In this document: positions 33,451 through 42,945 of the stretch, one piece after another | How the letters are laid out: each line of letters opens with the position of its first letter | How positions within the stretch are numbered: the stretch's first letter is position 1 | Source: Pseudomonas marvdashtae | Lineage (GTDB): Bacteria > Pseudomonadota > Gammaproteobacteria > Pseudomonadales > Pseudomonadaceae | NCBI RefSeq assembly: GCF_014268655.2 | Contig: NZ_JABWQX020000008.1 | Location: 27,889-91,888, forward strand | DNA length: 64,000 bases | Direction of reading: 5' to 3' | Program-made: the position numbers and the translations under genes | The notes under the pieces: model-generated | The model's input: the letters and a program-made list of their open reading frames with translations, nothing else | Databases searched by the model: none | Told to the model about the DNA's origin: nothing

Positions 33451-35898
33451 TTGATACGTCTGCTGAAATTTTTCGGATGGTCCATCGTCGCCGTTTTCTG
33501 CGGACTGCTGCTGGGTCTGAGCGGTGCGTTTCTTTACCTTAGTCCGGGATTGCCGTCCGTGGAGGCGCTGAGAAGTATTCAGTTGCAGATTCCTTTGCGG
33601 GTGTACAGCAGCGACAACAAGTTGATCGCCGAATTTGGCGAAATGCGCCGCACGCCGATCCGTTTCGCCGACATTCCCCCCAATTTCATCAATGCGTTAC
33701 TAAGTGCTGAGGACGACAACTTCGCCAATCACTATGGTGTCGATCCAGGCAGCCTGATGCGCGCAGCCAGCCAATTGATCAAGAGTGGTCATATCCAGTC
33801 GGGCGGCAGCACCATCACCATGCAGGTGGCCAAGAACTTCTTCTTGACCAGCGAGCGCAGCTTTTCGCGCAAGACCACCGAGATTCTCCTGGCCCTGCAA
33901 ATCGAGCGGCAGCTGACCAAGGACGAAATCCTCGAGCTGTACGTGAACAAGATTTACCTGGGCAACCGCGCCTACGGCATCGAGGCGGCGGCGCAGGTGT
34001 ATTACGGAAAATCGATTCGCGACGTCAGCCTGGCGCAGATGGCGATGATCGCCGGCCTGCCCAAGGCACCGTCGCGTTTCAACCCCCTGGCCAACCCGAC
34101 ACGAAGCAAAGAGCGCCGCGACTGGATCCTGGGGCGCATGTACAAGCTCGGGAAAATCAGCGAAGCCGACTACACCGCCGCGATCAACGAGCCGTTGAAC
34201 GCCAGCTATCACGTGCCGACCCCTGAAGTGAATGCCCCGTACATCGCCGAAATGGCCCGGGCCGAGATGGTCGGGCGCTATGGCAGCGACGCCTACACCG
34301 AAGGTTTTCGCGTGACCACCACGATACCGAGCAATCTGCAGGAAATGGCCAATACGGCGCTGCATGAAGGCCTGATGACTTACGACCAGCGCCACGGCTA
34401 CCGGGGTCCTGAATCGCGCCTGCCGGGCAAGACCAAGGAAGCCTGGGCCCTTGAACTGACCAAGCAACGCACCATCAGCAGCCTGGAACCGGCCATCGTC
34501 ACGCAAGTGGACAAGGACGGCATCAAGGTGCTGACGCGCAATGGGGAATCGGAAGAGCACGTGGCCTGGGACACCATGAAATGGGCCCGCCAGTTCCTCA
34601 ATACCAACAGCATGGGGGCCAATCCTCGCCAGCCCGCGGACGTTGCCCAGGTCGGCGATCTGATCCGGGTGCAGCGCCAGCCGGACAACTCCCTTAAATT
34701 CAGCCAGATCCCCGCCGCCCAAGGCGCGCTGGTGTCGCTGGATCCGCAGAACGGCGCCATCCGCTCCCTGGTGGGTGGCTTTGCCTTCGAGCAGAGCAAC
34801 TACAACCGTGCGTTGCAGGCCAAGCGTCAACCAGGCTCGAGTTTCAAGCCGTTTGTCTACAGCGCCGCACTGGATAACGGCTACACCGCCGCCAGCCTGG
34901 TCAACGACGCGCCAATCGTGTTTGTCGACGAGTATCTGGACAAGGTATGGCGTCCGAAGAACGACACCAACACTTTCCTCGGGCCGATTCGCCTGCGCGA
35001 AGCCCTGTACAAATCACGTAACCTGGTATCGATCCGCCTGTTGCAGGCGCTGGGCGTGGACCGCACCATCGACTACATCAGCAAGTTCGGCTTCAACAAG
35101 CAGGACCTGCCACGCAACCTGTCCCTGGCCCTCGGCACCGCAACCCTGACCCCGATGGAAATCGCCACCGGCTGGAGCACGTTCGCCAACGGCGGCTACA
35201 AGATCACCCCATACATCATCGACAAAATCGAAAGCCGCAATGGCGACACCCTGTTTGTCGCCAACCCGCCACGGGTGCCCTCCGGCGAAGAGGCCAGCGA
35301 GGGTGTCGCGGCGCCGTCCACCGAGACGTTCACGGTCAACCCGGTGGCAGGCGAAGCCACCACCGCCCCCGCCGTCCCCCAAGCGCCAGCCATCGCCGAA
35401 CGCATTGTTGACGGCCGCACCACCTACATCCTCAACAGCATGCTGCAGGACGTCATCAAGCTCGGCACCGGTCGCCGCGCCCTGGCGCTGGGTCGTACCG
35501 ACCTGGCAGGCAAGACCGGTACCACAAACGAATCCAAGGACGCCTGGTTCTCCGGCTACAACGCCGATTACGTCACCACCGTCTGGACCGGTTTCGACCA
35601 GCCCGAGAGCCTGGGTCGCCGCGAGTTTGGCGGCACCGTGGCGCTGCCGATCTGGATGACCTACATGGGCGCCGCCCTCAAGGACAAACCGCCCCACACC
35701 CAACCGGAGCCGGAAGGCATCCTCAGCCTGCGGGTCGACCCGGTCAGCGGCCGTGCCGCTACGCCAGGCACTCCGGGGGCGTACTTCGAGCTGTTCAAGA
35801 GCGAAGACACGCCGCCGTCGGCCAACGAGCTGGGCAACGGTGTAGCACCAGGCAGCCCGCTGCCGGCGGATGAAGCGGCACCGATCGATTTGTTCTGA
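33451..35898 (+). CDS. mrcA: Penicillin-binding protein 1A (bifunctional transglycosylase/transpeptidase)
   Basis: 815 residues from TTG 33451, which places a membrane anchor (LLKFFGWSIVAVFCGLLLGL) at the N-terminus; the frame is open 23 more codons but they lack any family match. GT51 domain: LLSAEDDNFANHYGVDP and GGSTITMQVAKNFF with the catalytic Glu. An OB-like insert lies at about 310-410. Transpeptidase motifs are SSFK (QPGSSFKPFVYSAAL), SRN (KSRNLVSIRLL) and KTG (LAGKTGTTNESKDAWF). It polymerises and cross-links peptidoglycan. A terminator follows. Confidence 0.95.
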   Translation: MIRLLKFFGWSIVAVFCGLLLGLSGAFLYLSPGLPSVEALRSIQLQIPLRVYSSDNKLIAEFGEMRRTPIRFADIPPNFINALLSAEDDNFANHYGVDPGSLMRAASQLIKSGHIQSGGSTITMQVAKNFFLTSERSFSRKTTEILLALQIERQLTKDEILELYVNKIYLGNRAYGIEAAAQVYYGKSIRDVSLAQMAMIAGLPKAPSRFNPLANPTRSKERRDWILGRMYKLGKISEADYTAAINEPLNASYHVPTPEVNAPYIAEMARAEMVGRYGSDAYTEGFRVTTTIPSNLQEMANTALHEGLMTYDQRHGYRGPESRLPGKTKEAWALELTKQRTISSLEPAIVTQVDKDGIKVLTRNGESEEHVAWDTMKWARQFLNTNSMGANPRQPADVAQVGDLIRVQRQPDNSLKFSQIPAAQGALVSLDPQNGAIRSLVGGFAFEQSNYNRALQAKRQPGSSFKPFVYSAALDNGYTAASLVNDAPIVFVDEYLDKVWRPKNDTNTFLGPIRLREALYKSRNLVSIRLLQALGVDRTIDYISKFGFNKQDLPRNLSLALGTATLTPMEIATGWSTFANGGYKITPYIIDKIESRNGDTLFVANPPRVPSGEEASEGVAAPSTETFTVNPVAGEATTAPAVPQAPAIAERIVDGRTTYILNSMLQDVIKLGTGRRALALGRTDLAGKTGTTNESKDAWFSGYNADYVTTVWTGFDQPESLGRREFGGTVALPIWMTYMGAALKDKPPHTQPEPEGILSLRVDPVSGRAATPGTPGAYFELFKSEDTPPSANELGNGVAPGSPLPADEAAPIDLF

Positions 35899-35916
35899 CC
35901 GGCCCACTCCAAAAAT

Positions 35917-35950
35917 GCCTCGCCTTCGGAAGAAGTGCGGGGCTTTTTTT
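35917..35950 (+). terminator. Rho-independent terminator of mrcA
   Basis: GCCTCGC (35917-35923) pairs with GCGGGGC (35937-35943, one G-T pair), followed by seven T residues, 18 bases after the mrcA stop. Confidence 0.85.
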
Positions 35951-35975
35951 CAATCGGACATTGTGTAGATAACCT

Positions 35976-36066
35976 GTGGCGAGGGAGCTTGCTCCCGCTC
36001 GGTTGCGCAGCGACCGCCTCTTTTGGGGCTGCTGCGCAGCCCAGCGGGAGCAAGCTCCCTCGCCAC
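35976..36066. repeat. REP-type inverted pair, GAGCTTGCTC variant
   Basis: Exact 24-bp inverted arms at 35976-35999 and 36043-36066 (GTGGCGAGGGAGCTTGCTCC on the left), each with an inner palindrome GGGAGCTTGCTCCC. The spacer contains GCTGCGCAGC. It lies between the convergent mrcA and maeB genes, flanked by the terminator of each. Confidence 0.85.
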
Positions 36067-36106
36067 GGGTTCTGTGGTTTTCTCGAAGGGTTATTCCTAT
36101 CCCAAT

Positions 36107-36139
36107 AAAAAGCCCCGACTCACAGGAGCCGGGGCTTTT
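36107..36139 (-). terminator. Rho-independent terminator of maeB
   Basis: AAAAGCCCCG (36108-36117) pairs with CGGGGCTTTT (36130-36139). On the minus strand the stem is followed by TTTTTAT, 20 bases past the maeB stop. Confidence 0.9.
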
Positions 36140-36159
36140 CGTTGAAGCGTTACAACGGC

Positions 36160-37428
36160 TTAACCGTTAAACACGTCATCCACGCTCTTGAGCGGGTAGT
36201 TCTTCGGATACGGCAGGGTCGCCACGCCGGTCTCGATCGCGGCCTTGGCCACGGCGTCGGAGATCAGGGTGATCAGGCGGGCGTCCATTGGTTTCGGAAT
36301 GATGTACTCACGACCGAACTCCAGCTTGATGCCGCCGTAGGCGTCGCACACTTCCTGAGGCACCGGCAGCTTGGCCAGTTCGCGCAAGGCGTTGGCGGCT
36401 GCGACTTTCATCTCTTCGTTGATGCGCTTGGCGCGAACGTCCAGGGCACCACGGAAGATGAAGGGGAAGCCCAGGACGTTGTTGACCTGGTTCGGGTAGT
36501 CCGAACGGCCGGTGGCCATGATTACATCATTGCGGGTCGCGTGAGCCAGCTCCGGGGAGATTTCCGGGTCCGGGTTCGAGCAGGCGAACACGATCGGATT
36601 CGGCGCCATGCGCAGCAGGTTTTCCGGGCTCAGCAGGTTAGGACCCGACAGGCCAACAAAAACGTCGGCACCTTCCAGCGCGTCCGCCAGGGAGCGCTTG
36701 TCGGTCGCGTGGGCAAACACGGCCTTATACTGGTTCAGGTCGTCACGGCCGGAGTGGATCACGCCTGTACGGTCGACCATGAAGATGTTTTCGATCTTGG
36801 CACCCATGCTCACCAGCAATTTCATGCAGGAGATGGCCGCAGCGCCGGCGCCCAGGCAGACAATCTTGGCTTCCGGCAGGGTCTTGCCAGCGATTTCCAG
36901 GGCGTTGATCATGCCGGCCGCGGTGACGATTGCGGTACCGTGCTGGTCGTCGTGGAAAACCGGAATGTCGCACTGTTCGATCAGGGCGCGCTCGATCTCA
37001 AAGCACTCTGGTGCCTTGATGTCTTCCAGGTTGATACCACCGAAGGTGATGGAGATACGCTTGACGGTGTCGATGAAGGCTTGTGGGCTTTCGGAGTCGA
37101 CTTCGATGTCGAACACGTCGATGCCAGCAAAGCGCTTGAACAGCACGCCCTTGCCTTCCATCACAGGCTTGGAGGCCAATGGGCCGAGGTTGCCCAGGCC
37201 AAGAATCGCGGTGCCATCGGAAATGACTGCAACCAGGTTGCCCTTGCCGGTGTATTTGTAGGCCAGTTCAGGGTCGCGAGCGATTTCGCGTACTGGTTCG
37301 GCTACGCCGGGGCTGTAGGCCAGCGACAGGTCGCGGGCAGTAGCGGTGGCCTTGGTGAGCTCGACACTCAGCTTTCCTGGACGAGGATTAGCGTGATATT
37401 CGAGAGCGGCAGTTTTCAGATCAGACAT
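36160..37428 (-). CDS. maeB: Malic enzyme, short form without phosphotransacetylase domain
   Basis: 422 residues. It oxidatively decarboxylates malate to pyruvate, probably with NADP. N-terminal catalytic part: SLAYSPGVAEPVREIARDP, metal-binding region FDIEVDSESPQAFIDTV, HDDQHGTAIVTAAGMINALE. The nucleotide fold is IVCLGAGAAAISCMKLLVSM. E. coli MaeB (about 760 residues) carries a C-terminal phosphotransacetylase-like domain that is absent here, as usual for this Pseudomonas gene. ATG 37428, own terminator. The malate-to-pyruvate route with NADPH supply connects loosely with PHA synthesis. Confidence 0.93.
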   Translation of the reverse strand: MSDLKTAALEYHANPRPGKLSVELTKATATARDLSLAYSPGVAEPVREIARDPELAYKYTGKGNLVAVISDGTAILGLGNLGPLASKPVMEGKGVLFKRFAGIDVFDIEVDSESPQAFIDTVKRISITFGGINLEDIKAPECFEIERALIEQCDIPVFHDDQHGTAIVTAAGMINALEIAGKTLPEAKIVCLGAGAAAISCMKLLVSMGAKIENIFMVDRTGVIHSGRDDLNQYKAVFAHATDKRSLADALEGADVFVGLSGPNLLSPENLLRMAPNPIVFACSNPDPEISPELAHATRNDVIMATGRSDYPNQVNNVLGFPFIFRGALDVRAKRINEEMKVAAANALRELAKLPVPQEVCDAYGGIKLEFGREYIIPKPMDARLITLISDAVAKAAIETGVATLPYPKNYPLKSVDDVFNG

Positions 37429-37494
37429 GTGGGCATTCCGCTTTTTACTGTGTTGGACAGACGGACCGCCGAGGATACGCGCCTCGCAAAGTCC

Positions 37495-37523
37495 CTACAA
37501 GACTGACCAGTCACTGCTGTCAA
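37495..37523 (-). promoter_or_regulatory. Candidate promoter of maeB
   Basis: A perfect TTGACA (minus strand, 37518-37523) is followed after 17 bases by TTGTAG, a weak -10. The spacer holds the near-palindrome TGACTGGTCA. It lies about 70 bases upstream of the maeB ATG. The rest of the 186-bp gap to the nuclease gene shows nothing else. Confidence 0.4.
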
Positions 37524-37614
37524 GCGCCCTGCCCTACGACTTTGGGCCAAGAGCTACGAAACACAAGGGATTGATGCATACAATCCAAGGCAAAAATGTC
37601 CACAATTATTTTTC

Positions 37615-38397
37615 TCAGCGTAACGCCCGCAGCATCGCAGGATCAGTCAACGGCAGCATCCATCGCGCCTGCCCAGGCTTGGCCGCGCCACGTCGGGCGC
37701 GATCAACGACCCAACCGCGCGCCTCGATTTTCCGACCTTCCAGACGCTTGAGCTTCGAGGCATCGAAGTTTCGCTGCATGCCTGGGGCGATGTGCAGGAC
37801 AACCGATCCCTCCAATTGAATCCAGATACCGCCGCGATTGCGCTGCACACTGGCTACACGCCCACTGGTGAGTACGAAACCAGGTGCGCTGACCCGCTCC
37901 GCTCGCACCACCGGGGACTGCTTCCACAGGCCCAGCCCGGCTTGCCGTGCCTGGCGCTCCGCCGCCTGCTGGCACTCGACCAGATCGACGTTCGGCGCAA
38001 CCGCAACCAGGAAACCCAATCCCTCGGCAATCAACTGTTCTTCCAGGTTCCGGCCCTGACGATCATAGACGTGGGCCAGCGTGCGCCCGTAGTCGTCCCG
38101 GTCGTCCTTGCCGGGCAACACCCTGACACGACCAGCACTGGCAGCCACCAAGGCCTCGAGTCGCTGGCGCGCCGCCACGGCGTACGGCTCATCGGCACGT
38201 CCGCGCTTGCCCAGCTCCGGGCTGTTGAGGCCAATCATACGGATACGACGGCCATCCTCAAGGTACAAGGTGTCGCCGTCCACCACGCGCTGCACCTGCA
38301 CCTCAGGCACACTGGCCTGCAAGGGACAAGACGCCTGGGCACCGCAGAGCCAAATTGCAGACACAAAAAAGGCGCCCGCAAGGGACGCCTTTTTCAT
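37615..38397 (-). CDS. Secreted thermonuclease-family (SNase-like) nuclease
   Basis: 260 residues from ATG 38397; the frame is open 10 codons further, but MKKASLAGAFFVSAIWLCGA gives a proper signal peptide at the N-terminus. The staphylococcal nuclease fold (about 40-165) has the metal Asp and catalytic Arg in VVDGDTLYLEDGRRIRMIGL, NSPELGKRG, and YGRTLAHVY. The C-terminal ~90 residues (GRVASVQRNRGGIWIQLEGS) form an OB-like extension. Likely a periplasmic or extracellular nuclease. The first 11 codons coincide with an intrinsic terminator for the upstream rpmE gene. Confidence 0.87.
   Translation of the reverse strand: MKKASLAGAFFVSAIWLCGAQASCPLQASVPEVQVQRVVDGDTLYLEDGRRIRMIGLNSPELGKRGRADEPYAVAARQRLEALVAASAGRVRVLPGKDDRDDYGRTLAHVYDRQGRNLEEQLIAEGLGFLVAVAPNVDLVECQQAAERQARQAGLGLWKQSPVVRAERVSAPGFVLTSGRVASVQRNRGGIWIQLEGSVVLHIAPGMQRNFDASKLKRLEGRKIEARGWVVDRARRGAAKPGQARWMLPLTDPAMLRALR
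38365..38396 (-). terminator. Intrinsic terminator after rpmE, located inside the nuclease start region
   Basis: On the minus strand AAAAAGGCGTCCC (38394-38382) pairs with GGGCGCCTTTTTT (38377-38365; one bulged base), ending in a run of six T. It begins 42 bases after the rpmE stop and covers nuclease codons 1-11. Confidence 0.8.
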
Positions 38398-38438
38398 CAG
38401 TCTGGACCAGTCGAGACGACCATCCAAAATGATCAGCC

Positions 38439-38663
38439 TCAGGCTTTTGGAGTAACTTTGCCGAAAGCACCGAAACGATCCGCAAACCTCTGAACGCGGC
38501 CGCCGGTATCCAGAGTTTTTTGCTTACCGGTGTAGAACGGGTGGCATTCGTTGCAAACGTCGATCGACAGGGCTTTGCCGTAGGTCGAACGCGTTTCGAA
38601 CTTGTTGCCGCAGCTGCAGGTTACAGCAATGGCTGGGTAGTCCGGATGGATATCGGTTTTCAT
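38439..38663 (-). CDS. rpmE: 50S ribosomal protein L31, zinc-binding type
   Basis: 74 residues, [20 protein letters not shown], with Cys16, Cys18, Cys37 and Cys40 (CSC ... CNEC) forming the zinc site, so this is the C+ form rather than the zinc-independent paralogue. Standard L31 ending ([16 protein letters not shown]). Divergent from priA with 169 bases between. Confidence 0.97.
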   Translation of the reverse strand: MKTDIHPDYPAIAVTCSCGNKFETRSTYGKALSIDVCNECHPFYTGKQKTLDTGGRVQRFADRFGAFGKVTPKA

Positions 38664-38832
38664 GGTGTTTTCCTCAGGCTAGCGTGCCGCCACCCAACAC
38701 TATTGTTGAATACCGCACGTAATTAGGCCGCGGATTCTACCAGACAACATTAATCACGCAAGCTACAACTTGTACCAACCGTCTGCTAGGCTCCCGGCCT
38801 TCTTCGCCGCTGCCTAATCGAGAATCCACCGC

Positions 38833-41052
38833 GTGCCCGACGCCATCCTGCGCCTCGCCCTGCCATCGCCTCTGCGCCGCTTGTTCGATTACCGTGCCCC
38901 GGCCGGGGTGACGCGCGCCCAGTTGCAACCGGGCATGCGCCTGCGGGTGCCATTCGGCCGGCGGGAGATGATCGGCATCCTGGTGGAAGTCACCGATCGC
39001 AGCGAAGTGCCGGTCGACAAGCTCAAGCCGGCGTTGGCCTTGCTTGATGCTACGCCGCCGCTGCCCGCGTCGTTGTTCAAGCTGTGCCTGTGGACCTCCC
39101 AGTACTATCAGCACAGCCTGGGCGACACCCTGAGCTGGGCCCTGCCGGTGCTGTTGCGCCAGGGCGAACCGGCCGAAGCGCGCCAGGAGCGATTCTGGTC
39201 GGCAGCGCCCGGTGCCGCGCTGGACGATCCGCGTATTGCCCGCGCGCCGCGCCAGCGCGAGGCCCTGGCGACGCTGGCCCAGCATCCCCACGGCGTGGCG
39301 CATCAGCTACTGAGCAAGTTGATGCTCAGTAAAGACAGTCTCGACCTGTTGTTGGCCAAAGGCCTGGTCCAGGTGGAAGTGCGCAAGCACGCCCCGGGCG
39401 CGCGTCATGAACATTGGCTGGCCCAGCCGGAACTGCCGCTCAACGCCGAACAGCGGGCCGCGTGCGAAGCGATTCGCGCGGGTTTCGATAGTTACCATGC
39501 TTTCCTGTTGGCGGGCGTGACCGGCAGCGGCAAGACCGAGGTCTACCTGCAACTGATTCGCGAGACCCTCGAAGCCGGCAAGCAAGCCCTGGTGCTGATC
39601 CCGGAAATCAACCTCGGGCCACAAACCCTGGCGCGCTTCGAGCAGCGGTTCAACGCACGGATCGCGCTGGTGCACTCGGCGGTCAACGACCGCGAGCGCC
39701 TGGAAGCCTGGCTCGCCGCCCGGGATGGCGAGGCCGACATCATTATCGGCACCCGCTCGGCCCTGTTCACACCGATGAAAAACCCTGGCCTGATCATCAT
39801 CGACGAAGAGCACGACGGCTCCTATAAACAGCAGGAAGGCCTGCGCTACCACGCCCGCGACCTGGCACTGGTGCGCGCCCGCCAAGAGAACATCCCGATT
39901 GTCCTCGGTTCGGCCACGCCCTCCCTGGAAAGCCTGCACAACGCCTACACCGGTCGCTACGGCCTGCTACGCCTGAACGAACGGGCCGGCGGCGCCAAGC
40001 AACCGCGCTTCCTGCGCCTGGACGTCAAGAGTCGTCCGCTGGACAGCGGCATTTCCGGACCGATGCAACAAGCCATCGGCCAGACCCTGGCCGCCGGGCA
40101 ACAGGTCCTGGTGTTCCTCAACCGTCGGGGGTTCGCCCCGACCCTGCTCTGCCACGACTGCGGCTGGATGTCCGGTTGTGAACGCTGCGACGCGCGAATG
40201 ACCGTGCATCAACGCTACGGCGAATTGCGCTGCCACCATTGCGGGCACGCCGAGCGCGTGCCGAGGCACTGTCCGCAGTGCGGGAAAGTGGATCTGCGCC
40301 CGGTGGGCGCCGGCACCGAGCGCGCCGAGGAACGGCTGGGCATCCTCTTCCCCGATTTCCCGGTGCTGCGGGTGGATCGCGACAGCACCTCGCGCAAAGA
40401 CGCGATGAATCAGTTGTTCGCCACGATCCAGAAGGGCCAGCCATGCATTCTGGTGGGCACGCAGATGCTCGCCAAGGGGCATCACTTCCCCCGGGTGACG
40501 CTGGTGTCGATCCTCGATGCCGACGGCGGGCTGTTTTCCGGGGACTTCCGTGCCAGCGAACGCATGGCGCAGTTGATCGTCCAGGTGGCGGGCCGTGCCG
40601 GACGAGCCGAGGAACCGGGCAAGGTCATTATCCAGACCCACCTGGCGGACCATCCGCTGCTGATCCAACTGACCGAGCAGGGTTATTTTGCCTTCGCCGA
40701 ACAGGCGTTGAGCGAACGCCGCAGCGCCGGCCTGCCGCCCTTTGCCCACCTGGCGCTGTTGCGGGCCGAAGCCCACAAGCCGGGGCAGGCCGAAGGTTTC
40801 CTTGACGAGGCCTGCAGCGAGGCGGAGCGTTTGCTGGCGGAGCAGAGCCTCACCGGCATCGAACTCTTGGGCCCGGTCCCGGCTCCGATGGAGCGGCGGG
40901 CCGGGCGTTATCGCGCCCAGCTTCTGTTGCAAGCCAATGCCCGGGCGCCGCTGCATCGACTGTTGAGTGCCTGGTTGCTGGTGCTGGAGCAACTGCCCAG
41001 CGGGCGGGCAGTGCGCTGGTCGCTGGATGTGGACCCGGTGGATTTGTATTAG
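38833..41052 (+). CDS. priA: Primosomal helicase PriA
   Basis: 739 residues, GTG start at 38833. It restarts stalled replication forks by 3'-to-5' unwinding and loading of DnaB. N-terminal 3'BD, winged helix, then helicase lobes: Walker A GVTGSGKTEVYLQL and DEEH box IIIDEEHDGSYKQQEG. The Cys-rich zinc insert has CHDC, CERC, CHHC and CPQC pairs (about residues 436-482). LVGTQMLAKGHHFPRVTLV is helicase motif V. The C-terminal domain is complete. Confidence 0.96.
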   Translation: MPDAILRLALPSPLRRLFDYRAPAGVTRAQLQPGMRLRVPFGRREMIGILVEVTDRSEVPVDKLKPALALLDATPPLPASLFKLCLWTSQYYQHSLGDTLSWALPVLLRQGEPAEARQERFWSAAPGAALDDPRIARAPRQREALATLAQHPHGVAHQLLSKLMLSKDSLDLLLAKGLVQVEVRKHAPGARHEHWLAQPELPLNAEQRAACEAIRAGFDSYHAFLLAGVTGSGKTEVYLQLIRETLEAGKQALVLIPEINLGPQTLARFEQRFNARIALVHSAVNDRERLEAWLAARDGEADIIIGTRSALFTPMKNPGLIIIDEEHDGSYKQQEGLRYHARDLALVRARQENIPIVLGSATPSLESLHNAYTGRYGLLRLNERAGGAKQPRFLRLDVKSRPLDSGISGPMQQAIGQTLAAGQQVLVFLNRRGFAPTLLCHDCGWMSGCERCDARMTVHQRYGELRCHHCGHAERVPRHCPQCGKVDLRPVGAGTERAEERLGILFPDFPVLRVDRDSTSRKDAMNQLFATIQKGQPCILVGTQMLAKGHHFPRVTLVSILDADGGLFSGDFRASERMAQLIVQVAGRAGRAEEPGKVIIQTHLADHPLLIQLTEQGYFAFAEQALSERRSAGLPPFAHLALLRAEAHKPGQAEGFLDEACSEAERLLAEQSLTGIELLGPVPAPMERRAGRYRAQLLLQANARAPLHRLLSAWLLVLEQLPSGRAVRWSLDVDPVDLY

Positions 41053-41207
41053 ATGGCAATCGTCCGCGCGCGATGAAGCCAGAATAGTCATCACATGGAC
41101 CCAACCGACCCGCTACAGTTGGCAAGCTCGTCCGCGCCACGGATAATGCCCAGTTTTTCCACCAGCGCATCGAAGCGCCGCCGCGCCTGCGGTTGAAAGA
41201 GAAGACC

Positions 41208-42944
41208 ATGAAAGACACCATCCGCCAGCTCATTCAGCAAGCCATCACCCAACTCGTCACTGAAGGTGTGCTGCCAGAAGGCCTGTCGCCGGCAATTCAG
41301 GTCGAAAACACCCGCGACAAGACCCACGGCGACTTCGCCAGCAACATCGCGATGATGCTGGCCAAACCGGCCGGCATGAAGCCGCGGGACCTGGCGGAGA
41401 AAATCATCGCGGCCCTGCCGGCCGACGAGAACGTCAGCAAGGCGGATATCGCCGGCCCCGGTTTCATCAATTTTTTCCAGAACACCCAGGCCCTGGCTTC
41501 GCGCCTGGACGCGGCCCTGGCCGACGAGCGCCTCGGCGTGCGCAAGGCCGGCCCGTTGCAGCGCACCGTGGTTGACCTTTCGGCTCCCAACCTCGCCAAG
41601 GAGATGCACGTCGGCCACCTGCGCTCGACCATCATCGGCGACGGCGTGGCCCGGGTCCTGGAGTTCCTCGGCGATACCGTGATTCGCCAGAACCACGTTG
41701 GCGACTGGGGCACCCAGTTCGGCATGCTGATGGCCTATTTGCAGGAAAATCCGATCACCAGCGACGAGCTGTCGGACCTGGAGAATTTCTACCGCGCCGC
41801 CAAGCAACGCTTCGACGAATCCCCCGAGTTTGCCGACCGCGCCCGTGGCCTGGTGGTCAAGCTGCAGGCCGGCGATGCCGAGTGCCTGGCGCTGTGGACC
41901 AAGTTCAAGGACATCTCGCTGTCCCACTGCCAGAAAATCTACGAGCTGCTGAACGTCAAATTGACCATGGCCGACGTGATGGGCGAAAGCGCCTACAACG
42001 ATGATCTGATCAACGTGGTCAACGATCTCAGGGCCAAGGGCATGCTGGTGGAAAGCAACGGCGCCCAGTGCGTGTTCCTCGACCAGTTCAAGACCGCCGA
42101 TGGCGAGCCGCTGCCAGTGATCATCGTCAAGGCCGACGGCGGTTACCTCTACGCCACCACCGACCTGGCGGCCGTGCGCTACCGCAACGGTGTGCTCAAG
42201 GCCGATCGCGTGCTGTACTTCGTCGACCAGCGCCAGGCCCTGCACTTCCAGCAGGTGTTCGAAGTGGCGCGCCTGGCCGGCTTCGTGACCCATCCGATGG
42301 AGATGGAGCACATGGGCTTCGGCACCATGAACGGCGCCGACGGCCGTCCGTTCAAGACCCGCGACGGCGGCACGGTGAAGCTGATCGACCTGCTGACCGA
42401 AGCCCAGGACCGCGCCTACACCCTGGTCAAGGGAAAGAACCCGGAGCTGGCCGAGGACGAGCTGCGCAAGATCGCCAAGGTCGTCGGCATCGACGCGGTG
42501 AAATACGCTGACCTGTCCAAGCACCGCACCAGCGACTACAGCTTCAACTTCGACCTGATGCTCAATTTCGAAGGCAACACCGCGCCGTACCTGCTGTACG
42601 CCTACACCCGCGTGGCGGGCGTGTTCCGCAAGCTCGGCAAAGGCTTCGACGAAGTGGACGGCCAGATTGTGCTCGAAGCCCCGCAGGAGCAGGAGCTGGC
42701 GGCGAAACTGGCGCAGTTCGGCGAAGTGCTGAATAACGTCGCCGACAAGGGCACGCCGCACACTCTGTGCGCCTACCTGTACGACGTTGCCGGCCTGTTC
42801 TCCAGCTTCTACGAGAACTGCCCGATCCTGAATGCCGAAACTCCCACGCAGATGCAAAGCCGCCTGCGCCTCGCCGCGCTGACCGGGCGCACGCTCAAGC
42901 AAGGCCTGGAACTGCTGGGCCTGGAAACCCTGGAGCGCATGTAA
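41208..42944 (+). CDS. argS: Arginyl-tRNA synthetase
   Basis: 578 residues from ATG 41208; a TTG five codons upstream is weaker. Class I synthetase with the HIGH-type motif MHVGHLRST (about 130), N-terminal Add-1 domain, the KMSK-equivalent region [20 protein letters not shown], and a C-terminal DALR anticodon-binding domain ending LGLETLERM. It charges tRNA-Arg. A SPOR gene follows after one base, so they are cotranscribed. Confidence 0.96.
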   Translation: MKDTIRQLIQQAITQLVTEGVLPEGLSPAIQVENTRDKTHGDFASNIAMMLAKPAGMKPRDLAEKIIAALPADENVSKADIAGPGFINFFQNTQALASRLDAALADERLGVRKAGPLQRTVVDLSAPNLAKEMHVGHLRSTIIGDGVARVLEFLGDTVIRQNHVGDWGTQFGMLMAYLQENPITSDELSDLENFYRAAKQRFDESPEFADRARGLVVKLQAGDAECLALWTKFKDISLSHCQKIYELLNVKLTMADVMGESAYNDDLINVVNDLRAKGMLVESNGAQCVFLDQFKTADGEPLPVIIVKADGGYLYATTDLAAVRYRNGVLKADRVLYFVDQRQALHFQQVFEVARLAGFVTHPMEMEHMGFGTMNGADGRPFKTRDGGTVKLIDLLTEAQDRAYTLVKGKNPELAEDELRKIAKVVGIDAVKYADLSKHRTSDYSFNFDLMLNFEGNTAPYLLYAYTRVAGVFRKLGKGFDEVDGQIVLEAPQEQELAAKLAQFGEVLNNVADKGTPHTLCAYLYDVAGLFSSFYENCPILNAETPTQMQSRLRLAALTGRTLKQGLELLGLETLERM

Positions 42945-42945
42945 G

